From Rhodococcus qingshengii (lineage in GTDB: Bacteria > Actinomycetota > Actinomycetes > Mycobacteriales > Mycobacteriaceae), in the NCBI RefSeq assembly GCF_021025955.1, contig NZ_JAJNCL010000004.1:186001-250000 (forward strand): a stretch of 64,000 nt of DNA. The letters are read 5' to 3'. Shown piece after piece: positions 56,601 to 64,000 of the stretch. Made by a program: the position numbers and the translations under genes. The notes beneath the pieces are model-generated. The model did no database searches. It was not told where the DNA came from and saw only the letters and a list, made by a program, of their open reading frames with translations. How positions within the stretch are numbered: the stretch's first letter is position 1; each line of letters starts with the position of its first letter.

Positions 56601-57060
56601 AACCGGCACCGTCCACCTTGTATCCGAGTCGGTCGGTGACGATGGGCGCATTCGGATCGGTGGAGTCCGAACGCGAGACCACGGCGGCGAATGCAATGGC
56701 TTTTCCGTTCGGGCTCCAGGTCGCTGCACCGGCACCGAGGGGGAGTGATGCTGCTGTGGTGAGGGTTTCGGCCTCGCCGCCGGCGAGCGGGATCAGGTGC
56801 AACTGCGCGGAGTCGCCGACCTTGCGGAGGAAGGCGATCGAGGTTCCATCCGGAGAGAACCGAGGGGCCGAATCGGCAGGTCCGGCAGTGAGGCGACGAG
56901 CCTGGGAATCGCGGGACACTGCCCAGAGCGATGTATTTGCCTTTCCGGCAACTATTTCCGAGCGAACGAAGACGACCACGGTGCCGTCGGGAGAGATTGC
57001 GGTTTCAGTGGGTGTGACCACACGGTGGAGGTCGTCGAGAACAAATGGACGGTCAGTCAT
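53692..57060 (-). CDS. Fusion of S9 acylaminoacyl-peptidase and S12/beta-lactamase domains
   Basis: One uninterrupted frame of 1122 residues. Residues about 1-390 are a WD40-like propeller with repeated PDG/PNG turns (SPDGTVVVFVRS, SPDGTSIAFLR, SPNGKAIAFAA). Residues about 400-645 are the S9 alpha/beta hydrolase with triad S511 (GYSYGG), D592 (GKSDERC) and H624 (GASHGF). Residues about 665-1010 form a penicillin-binding-type domain with S727-x-x-K730 (GSITKV), Y819-S-N and H963-D-G. A small C-terminal beta domain ends the protein. Each half is a complete enzyme in other bacteria. There is no signal peptide, so it is cytoplasmic. Substrates are unknown; peptides with D- or blocked N-terminal residues fit both halves. 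Confidence 0.9.
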   Translation of the reverse strand: MTDRPFVLDDLHRVVTPTETAISPDGTVVVFVRSEIVAGKANTSLWAVSRDSQARRLTAGPADSAPRFSPDGTSIAFLRKVGDSAQLHLIPLAGGEAETLTTAASLPLGAGAATWSPNGKAIAFAAVVSRSDSTDPNAPIVTDRLGYKVDGAGWLGTFRRHLHTVELETKAVRRLTDGDWNADVPSWSPDGKALAFTANLEPDSDLNLTFSAYRILVDDLSVPPQQLGHATGVQGSTLWHPNGDSVVAIGTPEVRVGTADLIRLSAPGPAETPVDVTLTAHLDRNVMPGAPGYPGGTPALSNTGDEIVFCLRDRGWTHLYAVDIETGTSRSLVANPNEVVAALSVASDARVASVIVTTQQSFGEVALVDLDSGAVTTLTRFTAEALPEVTLFAPEEREFTISDGRTVHGWLLSNPETDGAAPLLLDIHGGPHNAWTGVADTYHPAHQVLAAQGWRILTLNPRGSDGYGEDFMYAVNGAWGTSDQADFLEPIDALVAEGLVDGDRLAITGYSYGGYSTCHLTSQTDRFAAAVAGGLICDFNAMAGVCDFGPHLASLATGTTVPENSAGLLAASPLASVKNVVTPTLILHGKSDERCPLGQAEAWFAALRQQHVPTRMVAYPGASHGFLVNGSISHRIDYSTRLIEWVKRYTSAKLPKTGLANASAGADVWKRSLDVLCERYGVTGAQFGILTLDSSGKEITRTTVASGVINADTGVEVSTDSLFQIGSITKVWTAMLVMQLVDEGLLDLDATVRSILPDFALQDEETAARITVRALLNHRNGIDGDLFIDKGRGDDVVERYVEGLRDFRQVHPLEDGFAYSNSAYVLAARIVEVLRGGIWDDILKERIIDPLGLAHTLTLTGDAPRYSVAAGHTGNSVVMPVWPITRSMGPAGCITASIGDLLTFAELGLLEGQSVDGVRIVSEKSAAAMRTPEIDISDLFPDKSGWGLGWFHETWSGEEIFGHDGSTIGQHAYLRIFPRHNVAIALLTSGGKADGLYRDLFTEAAAALVGLELPQALAPNPASAESIPDSVLGKYSSGGIAIEFRRGESTDEAVITVIGDVIPNPEEDETAPKKPATVATLVPSQIPGTWTTRQSGAAGWTTVRPHRDGVYVGFRFLPRVNA

Positions 57061-57114
57061 GTAGATCCTTCGAATCGGAGAAATAGATGCAGACGTAAAG
57101 CTTTGTCTTCCGGC

Positions 57115-58725
57115 TTATTTCAGAACGCGGATGCCAGGGCCGGCCAGGGTGCCGCCAACCGGTGCATACAGGGCCGTCGCGCCGTTGAAGAACATGAAGT
57201 TCGGCGACGTGGACACCGGAATGACGTCAGACGAGGTGAACAGTGCTTGTTCCGCTTCCTTCCAAACCGAGCAGGATTCCTGCCCGGGCAGAACCGAGGC
57301 CTTCGCCGCCAGTTCGGTGTACTTCGGATTGTCGATCGATGCGAAGTTGACACCCGACGGTGGGGTGGGGCCGGCGAAGTACGGAACGAAGATGCTGGGG
57401 GTGTCGCTCTGGACGGTCAGTCCGATCGAGATCGACCATGACGTCAGGTCTTTCGCCGCGAATGTGTTGGAGATGATGAAGTTGTTGTCACCACCGCGGA
57501 GCTCTACCTTCGCGCCGAGCTCCTGCCACTGCTTCATTGCGTATTCTGCTGCTGCAGAGGTGGTGTCGCGGTAGTTGGCAAAGATGACCGTCAATTGCAG
57601 CGCTTGACCGTCCTTGGTCAGGACACCGTCGGATCCGGGCTTCCAACCGGCGTCCGCGAGAGTCTTCTTCGCCGCGGCCATGTCGAACTTCGGAACTACA
57701 CCGGTGACGCTGTCGAAGTCGCATGCCCGCGGATCGACTACTGCCAGTGCCGTAGCGCGTGAGCCTTTGCCACCGGTGTTGATGTCCGTGTAATCGTCGA
57801 GGTCGATCGCCTGTACGAGTGCGGTGCGTACCGCCTGGTCCTTGGTGGGGAGAGCCGCATTGTGGTTGAAGATGAACTGTCCGCTCAGGGTGTTGGACGT
57901 CATCGATTCAAGGCCGGAAGCTTCCACACGTTCGATATCCGCGCCGGCAACCGGGGCCGCGTTGACCGTTCCGGTGAGGACCAGATTCGCCGTCGTCGCG
58001 GCGTCGGTCACGACCTTGATCGTGACCGTCTTGGGCACTCCGAGCGTGTCCGACGTGGTTTCGCCGTTCGGCCCCCAGTTGTATCCGTCGCGGCGTTCGA
58101 GCGTGACGTGATCGTTGGCCACTACTTCGGTGATCTTGAACAGCCCGGTTCCGTTGCTGCTGCCTCGAACACTGGCAGGGTCGTCGAGCGCTGCCTGGCA
58201 CGCCAGCTTGAGAGCGCCGATGCGCTCGAGGAGGAAGGGCGCAGGTTCCGTTGTCTTGATCGTGAGCTCGTCACCATCAGCGGTTGCTACTGCAGTTTCG
58301 GGTACGGATGCTCCCAACCACGGCGAGCCGTTGGTCTTGTCGACGACCCAGTTGATGTTGTTCGCCGCTGTCTGGGCGGTGAAGGTCGTGCCGTCTTCAC
58401 ACGTGATCCCCTTCTTGAGGGTGAAGTTCAGCGAAGTTCCGTTCTCGCTCCATTTTTCGGCCAGATACTGGCCCGCTGCGCGGGTTTTGGGGTCGATGGC
58501 CAACAACGAGTCGTTGGTATAGCTGTTGATCGCCTGCGTGGCAGTCAGATTGGTGATCAGAGGATGAAGGTTGCCGGGGTCGGTGTTCACGATCGTCGTG
58601 AAGCTGCCGTCCTTGGCGTATTCGCCGGAAGAATCCCCGCCAGGATCAGAGGAGCTTCCGCATGAGGCAACCGTGAGAACGCCGATCGTGACCAGAGCCG
58701 CGGTGGGCACTGAGCGAGCTTTCAT
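57115..58725 (-). CDS. Family 5 peptide-type solute-binding lipoprotein without own permease
   Basis: This 536-residue protein starts at ATG 58725 (AAAGG upstream; a GTG 9 bases earlier is possible). It has a lipoprotein signal with lipobox VASC and family 5 text (TIVNTDPGNLHPLITNLTATQAINSYTND split over two strands, LNFTLKKGITCEDGTTF). It is 54 bases ahead of the S9-S12 fusion gene on the same strand. No permease or ATPase genes are near it; it may feed the DppBCDF-like system at 37-42 kb or another transporter. Confidence 0.88.
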   Translation of the reverse strand: MKARSVPTAALVTIGVLTVASCGSSSDPGGDSSGEYAKDGSFTTIVNTDPGNLHPLITNLTATQAINSYTNDSLLAIDPKTRAAGQYLAEKWSENGTSLNFTLKKGITCEDGTTFTAQTAANNINWVVDKTNGSPWLGASVPETAVATADGDELTIKTTEPAPFLLERIGALKLACQAALDDPASVRGSSNGTGLFKITEVVANDHVTLERRDGYNWGPNGETTSDTLGVPKTVTIKVVTDAATTANLVLTGTVNAAPVAGADIERVEASGLESMTSNTLSGQFIFNHNAALPTKDQAVRTALVQAIDLDDYTDINTGGKGSRATALAVVDPRACDFDSVTGVVPKFDMAAAKKTLADAGWKPGSDGVLTKDGQALQLTVIFANYRDTTSAAAEYAMKQWQELGAKVELRGGDNNFIISNTFAAKDLTSWSISIGLTVQSDTPSIFVPYFAGPTPPSGVNFASIDNPKYTELAAKASVLPGQESCSVWKEAEQALFTSSDVIPVSTSPNFMFFNGATALYAPVGGTLAGPGIRVLK

Positions 58726-58887
58726 CTGATGCACCTTTTGATCGAAGGAAGTCGTTGATCAATGTTGCGCGAGTGACGTGGCCCAGGTCTCGTTGAATCG
58801 ACTCATGCTGAGTGCCTGAATCTGTCGGATCGTCACAATGGGTGGTCTTCGTTTCTTGCCGCACCACGGTTCGACTACCGTCGGAGT

Positions 58888-60048
58888 GTGCGCTCAGAAT
58901 CTCGTCGATCAGATATCCAGACCTTCCATGTCATGGATGTATGGAAGGCCGCGACCGAACGCCAGCGGACACACGGTGACGTTCTGACGTTGGCTGCCGG
59001 TCAACCGTCGACGCCCGCTCCCGCGCCGGTGTTGCGCGCGACGCGAGAGATTCTCGGCACTGAACTACTCGGATACACCGAGACTTTCGGGATCCTGCCG
59101 CTGCGCGAAGCTATTGCGCGCTACCACAGTGAGCGCTCGGGAATCTCCGTCGACGCCGAAGACGTGGTGGTGACGACCGGTTCGTCCGGGGCGTTCACCT
59201 TGCTCTTCCTGGCCGCGTTCGACGAGGGGGACACCGTGGTGGTTGCTCGTCCCGGATATCCCGCGTACCGCAACACCCTTGCCGCGCTCGGCTGCAACGT
59301 CGTCGAACTCGACTGTGGGCCGGCAACTCGATACCAGCCGACGGTGGAAATGCTCGAGGCGTTGCCGGCGCCGCCTGCCGGTCTGATCGTCGCCAGCCCC
59401 GCAAATCCGACGGGCACGGTGATCTCGCCCGAGGAGCTCGCTGCATTGGCGACGTGGTGCGAGCAGCACGGCACTCTCCTGATCTCGGACGAGATCTACC
59501 ACGGCATCGGATACGGCGATCAGCACACGTCGAGCGCCTGGGAGACCTCGCGCGAGTCCGTTGTGATCGGATCGGTGTCCAAGTACTTTTCGATGACCGG
59601 TTGGCGGCTCGGCTGGATGTTGGTGCCGGCCTACCTGCGGCGCCCGCTGCAGAGACTCGCGTCGAACATGACGGTGTGTCCGCCCGCGATCTCGCAGTAC
59701 GCCGCGATCGAGGCGTTCTCGGACGAGGCGAAGGTCGAGTTGGACGGGCACGTTCAGCGGTACGCAGTCAATCGTGAACTGCTGTTGACCGGACTGCCGA
59801 AACTGGGCATCACGGAGTTGGCTCCTGCTGACGGCGCGTTCTACGTCTACGCGGATATCGGCCATCTGTGTGGTGACGAGGGCGCCACCGCTTGGTGTGC
59901 GCGGTTGCTGACAGATACCGGGGTCGCGTTGGCACCCGGAATCGATTTCGACACCGTCCACGGAAACCGGATGGTCAGACTTTCGTTCGCGGGTGCGACA
60001 GCCGACATCCAGGAGGCGCTGATTCGCCTCGAGAAGTGGCTCGGGTAA
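58888..60048 (+). CDS. PLP-dependent aminotransferase, class I/II
   Basis: This 386-residue fold-type I aminotransferase has ASPANPTGTV, SDEIYHGIGYG and the PLP-lysine segment SVSKYFSMTGWRLGW. The C-terminal RLSFAG carries the carboxylate-binding Arg. GTG at 58888 follows CGGAG closely; ATG at 58933 is an alternative. It is divergent from the peptide-binding protein gene and is followed by a TetR gene after 61 bases. Substrate cannot be told; it may use amino acids released by the peptidase operon. Confidence 0.88.
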   Translation: MRSESRRSDIQTFHVMDVWKAATERQRTHGDVLTLAAGQPSTPAPAPVLRATREILGTELLGYTETFGILPLREAIARYHSERSGISVDAEDVVVTTGSSGAFTLLFLAAFDEGDTVVVARPGYPAYRNTLAALGCNVVELDCGPATRYQPTVEMLEALPAPPAGLIVASPANPTGTVISPEELAALATWCEQHGTLLISDEIYHGIGYGDQHTSSAWETSRESVVIGSVSKYFSMTGWRLGWMLVPAYLRRPLQRLASNMTVCPPAISQYAAIEAFSDEAKVELDGHVQRYAVNRELLLTGLPKLGITELAPADGAFYVYADIGHLCGDEGATAWCARLLTDTGVALAPGIDFDTVHGNRMVRLSFAGATADIQEALIRLEKWLG

Positions 60049-60109
60049 CAAACAGCAGGGTCTTCGAGCTGTTTCGCCATGCGGAGGTGCCCTCTGCTGG
60101 CACGATGTC

Positions 60110-60718
60110 GTGGTGTCTTCTGCAGCTACGCCCAAGGGCGAACGACGTCGCCAAGCTCTGGTGGCGTCCGCTGCTGAACTATTGCTGGAAGGCGGGTTCG
60201 ACGCCGTTCGTCACCGAGCGGTGGCAACCAGGGCCGACCTTCCACTGGCTTCGACGACGTACTACTTCGACTCACTAGACGATCTGATCGCGTGCGCCGT
60301 CGAGCTCAACGGCAACGCCGACATGGAAGCGATGCGCGCCAGAGTGGCTGCGGTGACCCAACGTCGGAGGGGCGCCGAATCAACCGTCGAACTGTTGGTC
60401 GAACTGCTGCTCGGCGACGAAGAGAAGCGTCCGGAGAGCCGCGAGCGTTTGATCTCGCGCTACGAACGATTCGTCGCATGTGCCCGTCATCCCGCGCTTC
60501 GTGACGTGCAGTTGCGCCTACGCGCCCAGCTCGACGACCTGTTGACCGATGCGCTTCGACGCTCGGGCCGGTCGGCTCCCGAGGGACAACTGCGTCGTCT
60601 CGTCGCGATGGTCGACGGCGCGATGATCACGGCTCTGGGGGAGTACGACCCGGACCCACGGGGGTTGGCCAGGGGAATGCTCTTGGAATCGATCGACGTG
60701 ATGGCGCCGCCGGTCTAG
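60110..60718 (+). CDS. TetR-family transcriptional regulator
   Basis: This 202-residue protein has the N-terminal helix-turn-helix (GERRRQALVASAAELLLEGGFDAVRHRAVA split by ADLPLASTTYYFDSLDDL) and an all-helical ligand domain. It sits between the aminotransferase and purB, 54 bases before purB. A TetR gene stands near purB in mycobacteria too. The regulated gene is unknown; the aminotransferase is a candidate. Confidence 0.87.
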   Translation: MVSSAATPKGERRRQALVASAAELLLEGGFDAVRHRAVATRADLPLASTTYYFDSLDDLIACAVELNGNADMEAMRARVAAVTQRRRGAESTVELLVELLLGDEEKRPESRERLISRYERFVACARHPALRDVQLRLRAQLDDLLTDALRRSGRSAPEGQLRRLVAMVDGAMITALGEYDPDPRGLARGMLLESIDVMAPPV

Positions 60719-60772
60719 CTCGGTCACATCGGGGGTAACAGCACTGCTTGGCCCCCGTTAGACTGAGGCCTC

Positions 60773-62194
60773 GTGAGCCGCATCCCGAATGTCCTTGCCA
60801 ACCGATACGCCAGCCCCGAGCTTGTTGCTCTGTGGTCTCCCGAGTACAAGATCGTGCTCGAGCGTCAATTGTGGGTGGCGGTGTTGCGTGCGCAGGCAGA
60901 GTTGGGCATCGACATTCCGGCCGACGCCATCGACGACTACGAGCGCGTCATCGACAACGTCGACCTCGAGTCCATCGCAGACCGCGAGCGGGTCACCCGC
61001 CACGACGTGAAGGCGCGCATCGAGGAATTCAACGCACTCGCCGGTCACGAGCAGGTCCACAAGGGCATGACCAGCCGTGACCTCACCGAGAACGTCGAGC
61101 AGCTGCAGATCGTGCGTTCTCTCGAACACGTCTACAGCCACGGCATCGCCGTCGCCGCCCGCCTGGGCGAGCGCGCTGCCGAGTACTCGTCCATCGTGAT
61201 GGCCGGTCGCTCACACAACGTCGCAGCTCAGGCCACCACCTTGGGTAAGCGTTTCGCTTCCGCCGCCGACGAGCTGCTCGTCGCGCTGACGCGTCTGCGC
61301 CAGCTGATCGACCGCTACCCGCTGCGCGGGATCAAGGGTCCGATGGGTACTGCTCAGGACATGCTCGATCTGCTCGACGGCGATGCGGCCAAGCTCGATC
61401 AGCTCGAAGCGAAGGTCGCCGAGCACCTCGGATTCGCGCACGTACTGACCAGTGTCGGCCAGGTGTACCCGCGTTCCCTCGATCACGACGTCATCTCCGC
61501 GCTCGTCCAGGTCGGCGCGGGACCGTCGTCGTTCGCACACACGATCCGCCTGATGGCCGGCCACGAGCTGGTCACCGAAGGTTTCCAGCCCGGCCAGGTC
61601 GGCAGCTCGGCGATGCCGCACAAGATGAACACCCGCTCGTGCGAGCGCGTCAACGGACTACAGGTGATCCTGCGCGGATACGGCTCCATGGCAGCCGAGC
61701 TCGCGGGTGCACAGTGGAACGAGGGCGACGTCTTCTGCTCCGTCGTGCGTCGCGTCGCTCTGCCGGACGCGTTCTTCGCGATCGACGGCATGTTCGAGAC
61801 CTTCCTGACCGTGCTGATCGAGATGGGTGCGTACCCGGCCGTCATCGAGAAGGAACTGACGCGGTACCTGCCGTTCCTCGCCACGACGCGCGTGCTGATG
61901 GCTGCCGTGCGCGCCGGCGTCGGACGCGAGACCGCACACGAGGCGATCAAGGAGAACGCCGTCGCAGTTGCACTCGCGATGCGTGAAGAGGGCAAGGAGC
62001 CCGATCTGCTCGATCGCCTCGCCGCCGACGACCGTCTGCCGCTCGACCGCGCTGCACTCGACGAGGCTCTGGCCGACAAGGCTGCTTTTGTCGGCGCCGC
62101 GTCGGCTCAGGTCGATGCGGTTGTCGCCGAGGTCCGGAAACTTGTCGACGCCAATCCCGAAGCTGCGGCGTACGCGCCGTCGCCGATTCTGTAA
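60773..62194 (+). CDS. purB: Adenylosuccinate lyase
   Basis: This 473-residue fumarase-superfamily enzyme acts in two steps of purine synthesis (SAICAR and adenylosuccinate cleavage). It has the signature GSSAMPHKMN with the flexible-loop serine, TSRDLTENVEQ and AGRSHNVAAQ with the active His. The GTG start gives the normal family N-terminus (SRIPNVLANRYAS). Confidence 0.97.
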   Translation: MSRIPNVLANRYASPELVALWSPEYKIVLERQLWVAVLRAQAELGIDIPADAIDDYERVIDNVDLESIADRERVTRHDVKARIEEFNALAGHEQVHKGMTSRDLTENVEQLQIVRSLEHVYSHGIAVAARLGERAAEYSSIVMAGRSHNVAAQATTLGKRFASAADELLVALTRLRQLIDRYPLRGIKGPMGTAQDMLDLLDGDAAKLDQLEAKVAEHLGFAHVLTSVGQVYPRSLDHDVISALVQVGAGPSSFAHTIRLMAGHELVTEGFQPGQVGSSAMPHKMNTRSCERVNGLQVILRGYGSMAAELAGAQWNEGDVFCSVVRRVALPDAFFAIDGMFETFLTVLIEMGAYPAVIEKELTRYLPFLATTRVLMAAVRAGVGRETAHEAIKENAVAVALAMREEGKEPDLLDRLAADDRLPLDRAALDEALADKAAFVGAASAQVDAVVAEVRKLVDANPEAAAYAPSPIL

Positions 62195-62200
62195 GGGCTA

Positions 62201-62254
62201 CGCCCCCGTGCGCCTTTCTGGTAGTCACCACTACCGAAAAGGCGCACAGGGGCG
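62201..62254 (+). terminator. Long hairpin between purB and the HIT gene; terminator or translational switch
   Basis: CGCCCC.GTGCGCC.TTTCTGGTAG pairs with CTACCGAAAAGGCGCACAGGGGCG in a long stem with few mismatches around a TCAC loop. It lacks a T tract. Its 3' arm contains the GGGGCG just before the GGAG ribosome site of the next gene, so it may limit translation of the HIT gene instead. Confidence 0.55.
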
Positions 62255-62260
62255 GAGACC

Positions 62261-62674
62261 ATGAACTGCATCTTCTGTTCCATCATCGCCGGTGAGGCCG
62301 AGGCCAGTGTCGTCTACGACGACGCGAATGTCCTTGCCTTCATGGATATTCGGCCGTTCACGTCCGGTCATCTCCTGGTCGTGCCCAAGCGTCACGCCAG
62401 CGGATTGTCCGCGCTCGATGCCGACGACGGTGCCAGGATCTTTGCCGTCGCACAGAAGATCGCCGCGGCGATGCGTACTGGGCCTCTCCCCATCGACGGA
62501 GTGAATCTGCATCTCTCCGACGGAGCTGTTGCGGGGCAGGAAGTCTTCCATGTTCATCTGCACGTCATCCCTCGAAATCGCGGCGACGGCTTCGGCCTGC
62601 GTGCACTACCTTGCACGCCCAATCGGGCAATTCTCGACAGCACGGCTGCTGTCATTCGCGGCGCACTGAACTAG
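62261..62674 (+). CDS. HIT family protein (HinT-like)
   Basis: This 137-residue protein opens with CIFCSIIAGE, typical of HinT proteins with two metal-type cysteines. The histidine triad is VFHVHLHVIPR (residues about 95-105). HinT hydrolyses aminoacyl-AMP and nucleoside phosphoramidates. ATG at 62261 follows GGCGGAGACC. It lies 66 bases after purB, behind a long hairpin, and is convergent with the esterase gene. Confidence 0.92.
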   Translation: MNCIFCSIIAGEAEASVVYDDANVLAFMDIRPFTSGHLLVVPKRHASGLSALDADDGARIFAVAQKIAAAMRTGPLPIDGVNLHLSDGAVAGQEVFHVHLHVIPRNRGDGFGLRALPCTPNRAILDSTAAVIRGALN

Positions 62675-62689
62675 CGGCACCGGCCTGGT

Positions 62690-63925
62690 TCACGGACTGC
62701 CGATCAGTTCGACAACGGAGTCCAGAAGGGCACTGCGCCAGCACAACCAGTCGTGGCCGCCGTCGAAGATCCGATACGACACTTGCGCTCCGGCGGCCTC
62801 TAACGCCTGCGCGACGGCTGCGCTGTGCCCGACCATGTCGGACTCGTGCTTACCTACTTCGAGGACAACGCGTAAACCGTCCGGTGCACCGTCGCGCTCG
62901 ATGCGTGCGGCTATGTCTCCACCCGGCGGACCGTCCTCGCCGCGCTTCAAACCGGTTGGCCACCAGAATGAACCGGACCCGCTGGCGACCAGCGCGAAGT
63001 GTTCGGGAAACTCGAGTGCTGCGAACATCGAGGCCAGTCCGCCGAAGCTCTGCCCCGAGACCACGGTTCGCGTTCGATCAGACGAAAAGGGTGCGACGGC
63101 GCGTACTTGCGGAAGCAGTTCGTGGACGACTGCGCTCCAGTATTCGCGGTTGCACGGCAATTCTTGCGAACGGCGTTGATTGTCAACGGAATCGACGGCC
63201 AGCAGAACGCAGGATTTCAGCTTGCCGGTCTGGACCGCACGATCGAAGGCGGCACCCGCGGGCATGACCTCGGCCCAGTGGCGCCCGTCGAGAAGTATCA
63301 CGAGTGGGCGTTCTTCGAGCGGTGTCAGCCCGTCGTCCACGGTCTCGTAGATCCACACCGGGCGTTCAACACCCAATGTCGAACTGTCCCAGGTGAGCTG
63401 TACCGACTTCCTGAAAATCGGAGCATCCCAACCGAACTGGACCGGCGCCATGGGCATCTCGGCGACGGAGCGTCTTGTGTCCACGCCCGCGGAGAGCGGA
63501 TTGAGTGGGTCGGCGATTCGGTGTTCGAGCAGCCCCAACCAGCGGGTGCGGCGGGTCGAGTCTTCCTTGCCTGCTCCTGGATAGTCGAACTCGTCGACTA
63601 CGGACTTCGATACCGGGATGATGCTGTAACTACTGCGCCAGGTGTTCGAGACGTCGGCAGAGTAGAACCACACCGGACTGTCGCCGATCCGCTGCATCAC
63701 GCTGAGTTGTTCTGCGTGATGGTCGGTCAGCGAATTTGCATCCAGATAGACGCGCTCGACCTCAGTCTCTTCGGGCTGACGCCAGAGGAAGGTGACTCGA
63801 ACAGTCTGTGTATCAACATTTTCGATAATCGGCGTGCCTTGTTGCACTATCCGATTCCAGGACGTCTCGATGTCGGGCGAAGTCGCAAGGGAAGTGGACA
63901 GTTCAGTCACCGCCTGAGTTAGCAT
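62690..63925 (-). CDS. Enterochelin-esterase-like ferric siderophore hydrolase (Fes/IroD type)
   Basis: This 411-residue protein has an N-terminal Fes beta domain (about 20-170, with VTFLWRQP and WRSSYSIIP) and a C-terminal esterase D-like hydrolase. The hydrolase has nucleophile GQSFGG, LVASGSGSFWW and the last His in DGGHDWLCW. Such enzymes cut ester-linked catecholate siderophores after uptake to release iron. There is no signal peptide. I use ATG at 63925; a GTG at 63931 lies inside the iron box and GTG at 63910 is another option. Confidence 0.88.
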   Translation of the reverse strand: MLTQAVTELSTSLATSPDIETSWNRIVQQGTPIIENVDTQTVRVTFLWRQPEETEVERVYLDANSLTDHHAEQLSVMQRIGDSPVWFYSADVSNTWRSSYSIIPVSKSVVDEFDYPGAGKEDSTRRTRWLGLLEHRIADPLNPLSAGVDTRRSVAEMPMAPVQFGWDAPIFRKSVQLTWDSSTLGVERPVWIYETVDDGLTPLEERPLVILLDGRHWAEVMPAGAAFDRAVQTGKLKSCVLLAVDSVDNQRRSQELPCNREYWSAVVHELLPQVRAVAPFSSDRTRTVVSGQSFGGLASMFAALEFPEHFALVASGSGSFWWPTGLKRGEDGPPGGDIAARIERDGAPDGLRVVLEVGKHESDMVGHSAAVAQALEAAGAQVSYRIFDGGHDWLCWRSALLDSVVELIGSP

Positions 63926-63943
63926 GAGCACAGCCTAACCTAA
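63925..63943 (-). promoter_or_regulatory. IdeR iron box touching the esterase start codon
   Basis: On the minus strand TTAGGTTAGGCTGTGCTCA matches the IdeR consensus at 15 of 19 positions, with the first 12 exact. Its last base is the A of the ATG at 63925, so transcription probably starts at or next to the start codon. Confidence 0.72.
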
Positions 63944-64000
63944 TTTGATGGGCTTTTGAATTCGAGGAGTGGTCCGCCAGTGGGCGTCACAATGAAAAGA
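63944..64000 (+). other. Right edge: possible start of a rightward gene
   Basis: GAGGAG near 63965 is followed by GTG and ATG codons (ATGAAAAGA at 63992), which could open a gene running out of the window. Too little sequence is present to judge. Confidence 0.25.

Overview
The window looks like chromosomal DNA of a Rhodococcus in the R. erythropolis/qingshengii group. This is an inference from moderate-to-high GC, frequent GTG/TTG starts, PhoPR, MbtH, ANTAR and 13E12-type proteins, and mycobacterial-type iron and SOS boxes. The backbone phoP-phoR ... HIT gene ... purD ... TetR-purB follows the order I recall from Mycobacterium tuberculosis, with accessory blocks inserted between these core genes.

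Region 1 (1-10.3 kb) is the 3' part of a hydroxamate-type siderophore locus. It holds a large NRPS cut by the left window edge (E-C-A-T-C-A-T-C), a flavin N-hydroxylase and an MbtH protein, with a candidate IdeR box in front of the hydroxylase. The first visible A domain carries a code expected for N5-hydroxyornithine, the product the neighbouring hydroxylase would make. Two of the three C domains have lost the catalytic histidine. Region 2 (10.3-18.6 kb) carries a ThrE-type exporter, tRNA-Thr, a GAF-ANTAR regulator, a 36-residue ORF, a decapeptide-repeat protein, a Gdx/SugE guanidinium exporter behind a guanidine-III riboswitch, a membrane protein, and phoPR.

Region 3 (18.7-31.6 kb) is a D-amino-acid island. 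It encodes a DSD1-like PLP enzyme, an N-acyl-D-amino-acid deacylase, a DppA D-aminopeptidase, an MFS carrier, tryptophan 2,3-dioxygenase, and a tightly overlapping M20 hydrolase / GNAT / N-succinylamino-acid-racemase trio with a PucR regulator. The trio matches the known D-to-L amino-acid conversion route (acylate, racemise, deacylate). With the dioxygenase next door, it suggests a D-tryptophan degradation pathway. A cytoplasmic class A beta-lactamase-like protein and a ScbR-like TetR regulator follow.

Region 4 (31.9-43.7 kb) has a HIT protein, a YkcC/YkcB-like glycosyltransferase pair, an SOS-boxed HNH/DUF222 gene, a complete five-gene peptide/nickel-type ABC operon and purD. Region 5 (43.8-52.2 kb) has a Tat-exported cholesterol oxidase, an AraC regulator, two iron-siderophore binding lipoproteins with iron boxes around a MarR gene, a PAP2 phosphatase and a convergent two-component pair. 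Region 6 (52.3-64 kb) has a peptide-scavenging operon: a binding protein, an unusual 1122-residue fusion of an S9 peptidase with an S12/beta-lactamase domain, and a second S12 protein. It continues with an aminotransferase, TetR, purB, a HIT protein, and an enterochelin-esterase-like protein whose iron box touches its start codon. The esterase, the two binding proteins and the NRPS block plausibly form one IdeR-controlled iron regulon.

Most other open frames are GC-driven shadows of these genes and were left out. All motif and residue calls were made by eye; no database search was run.
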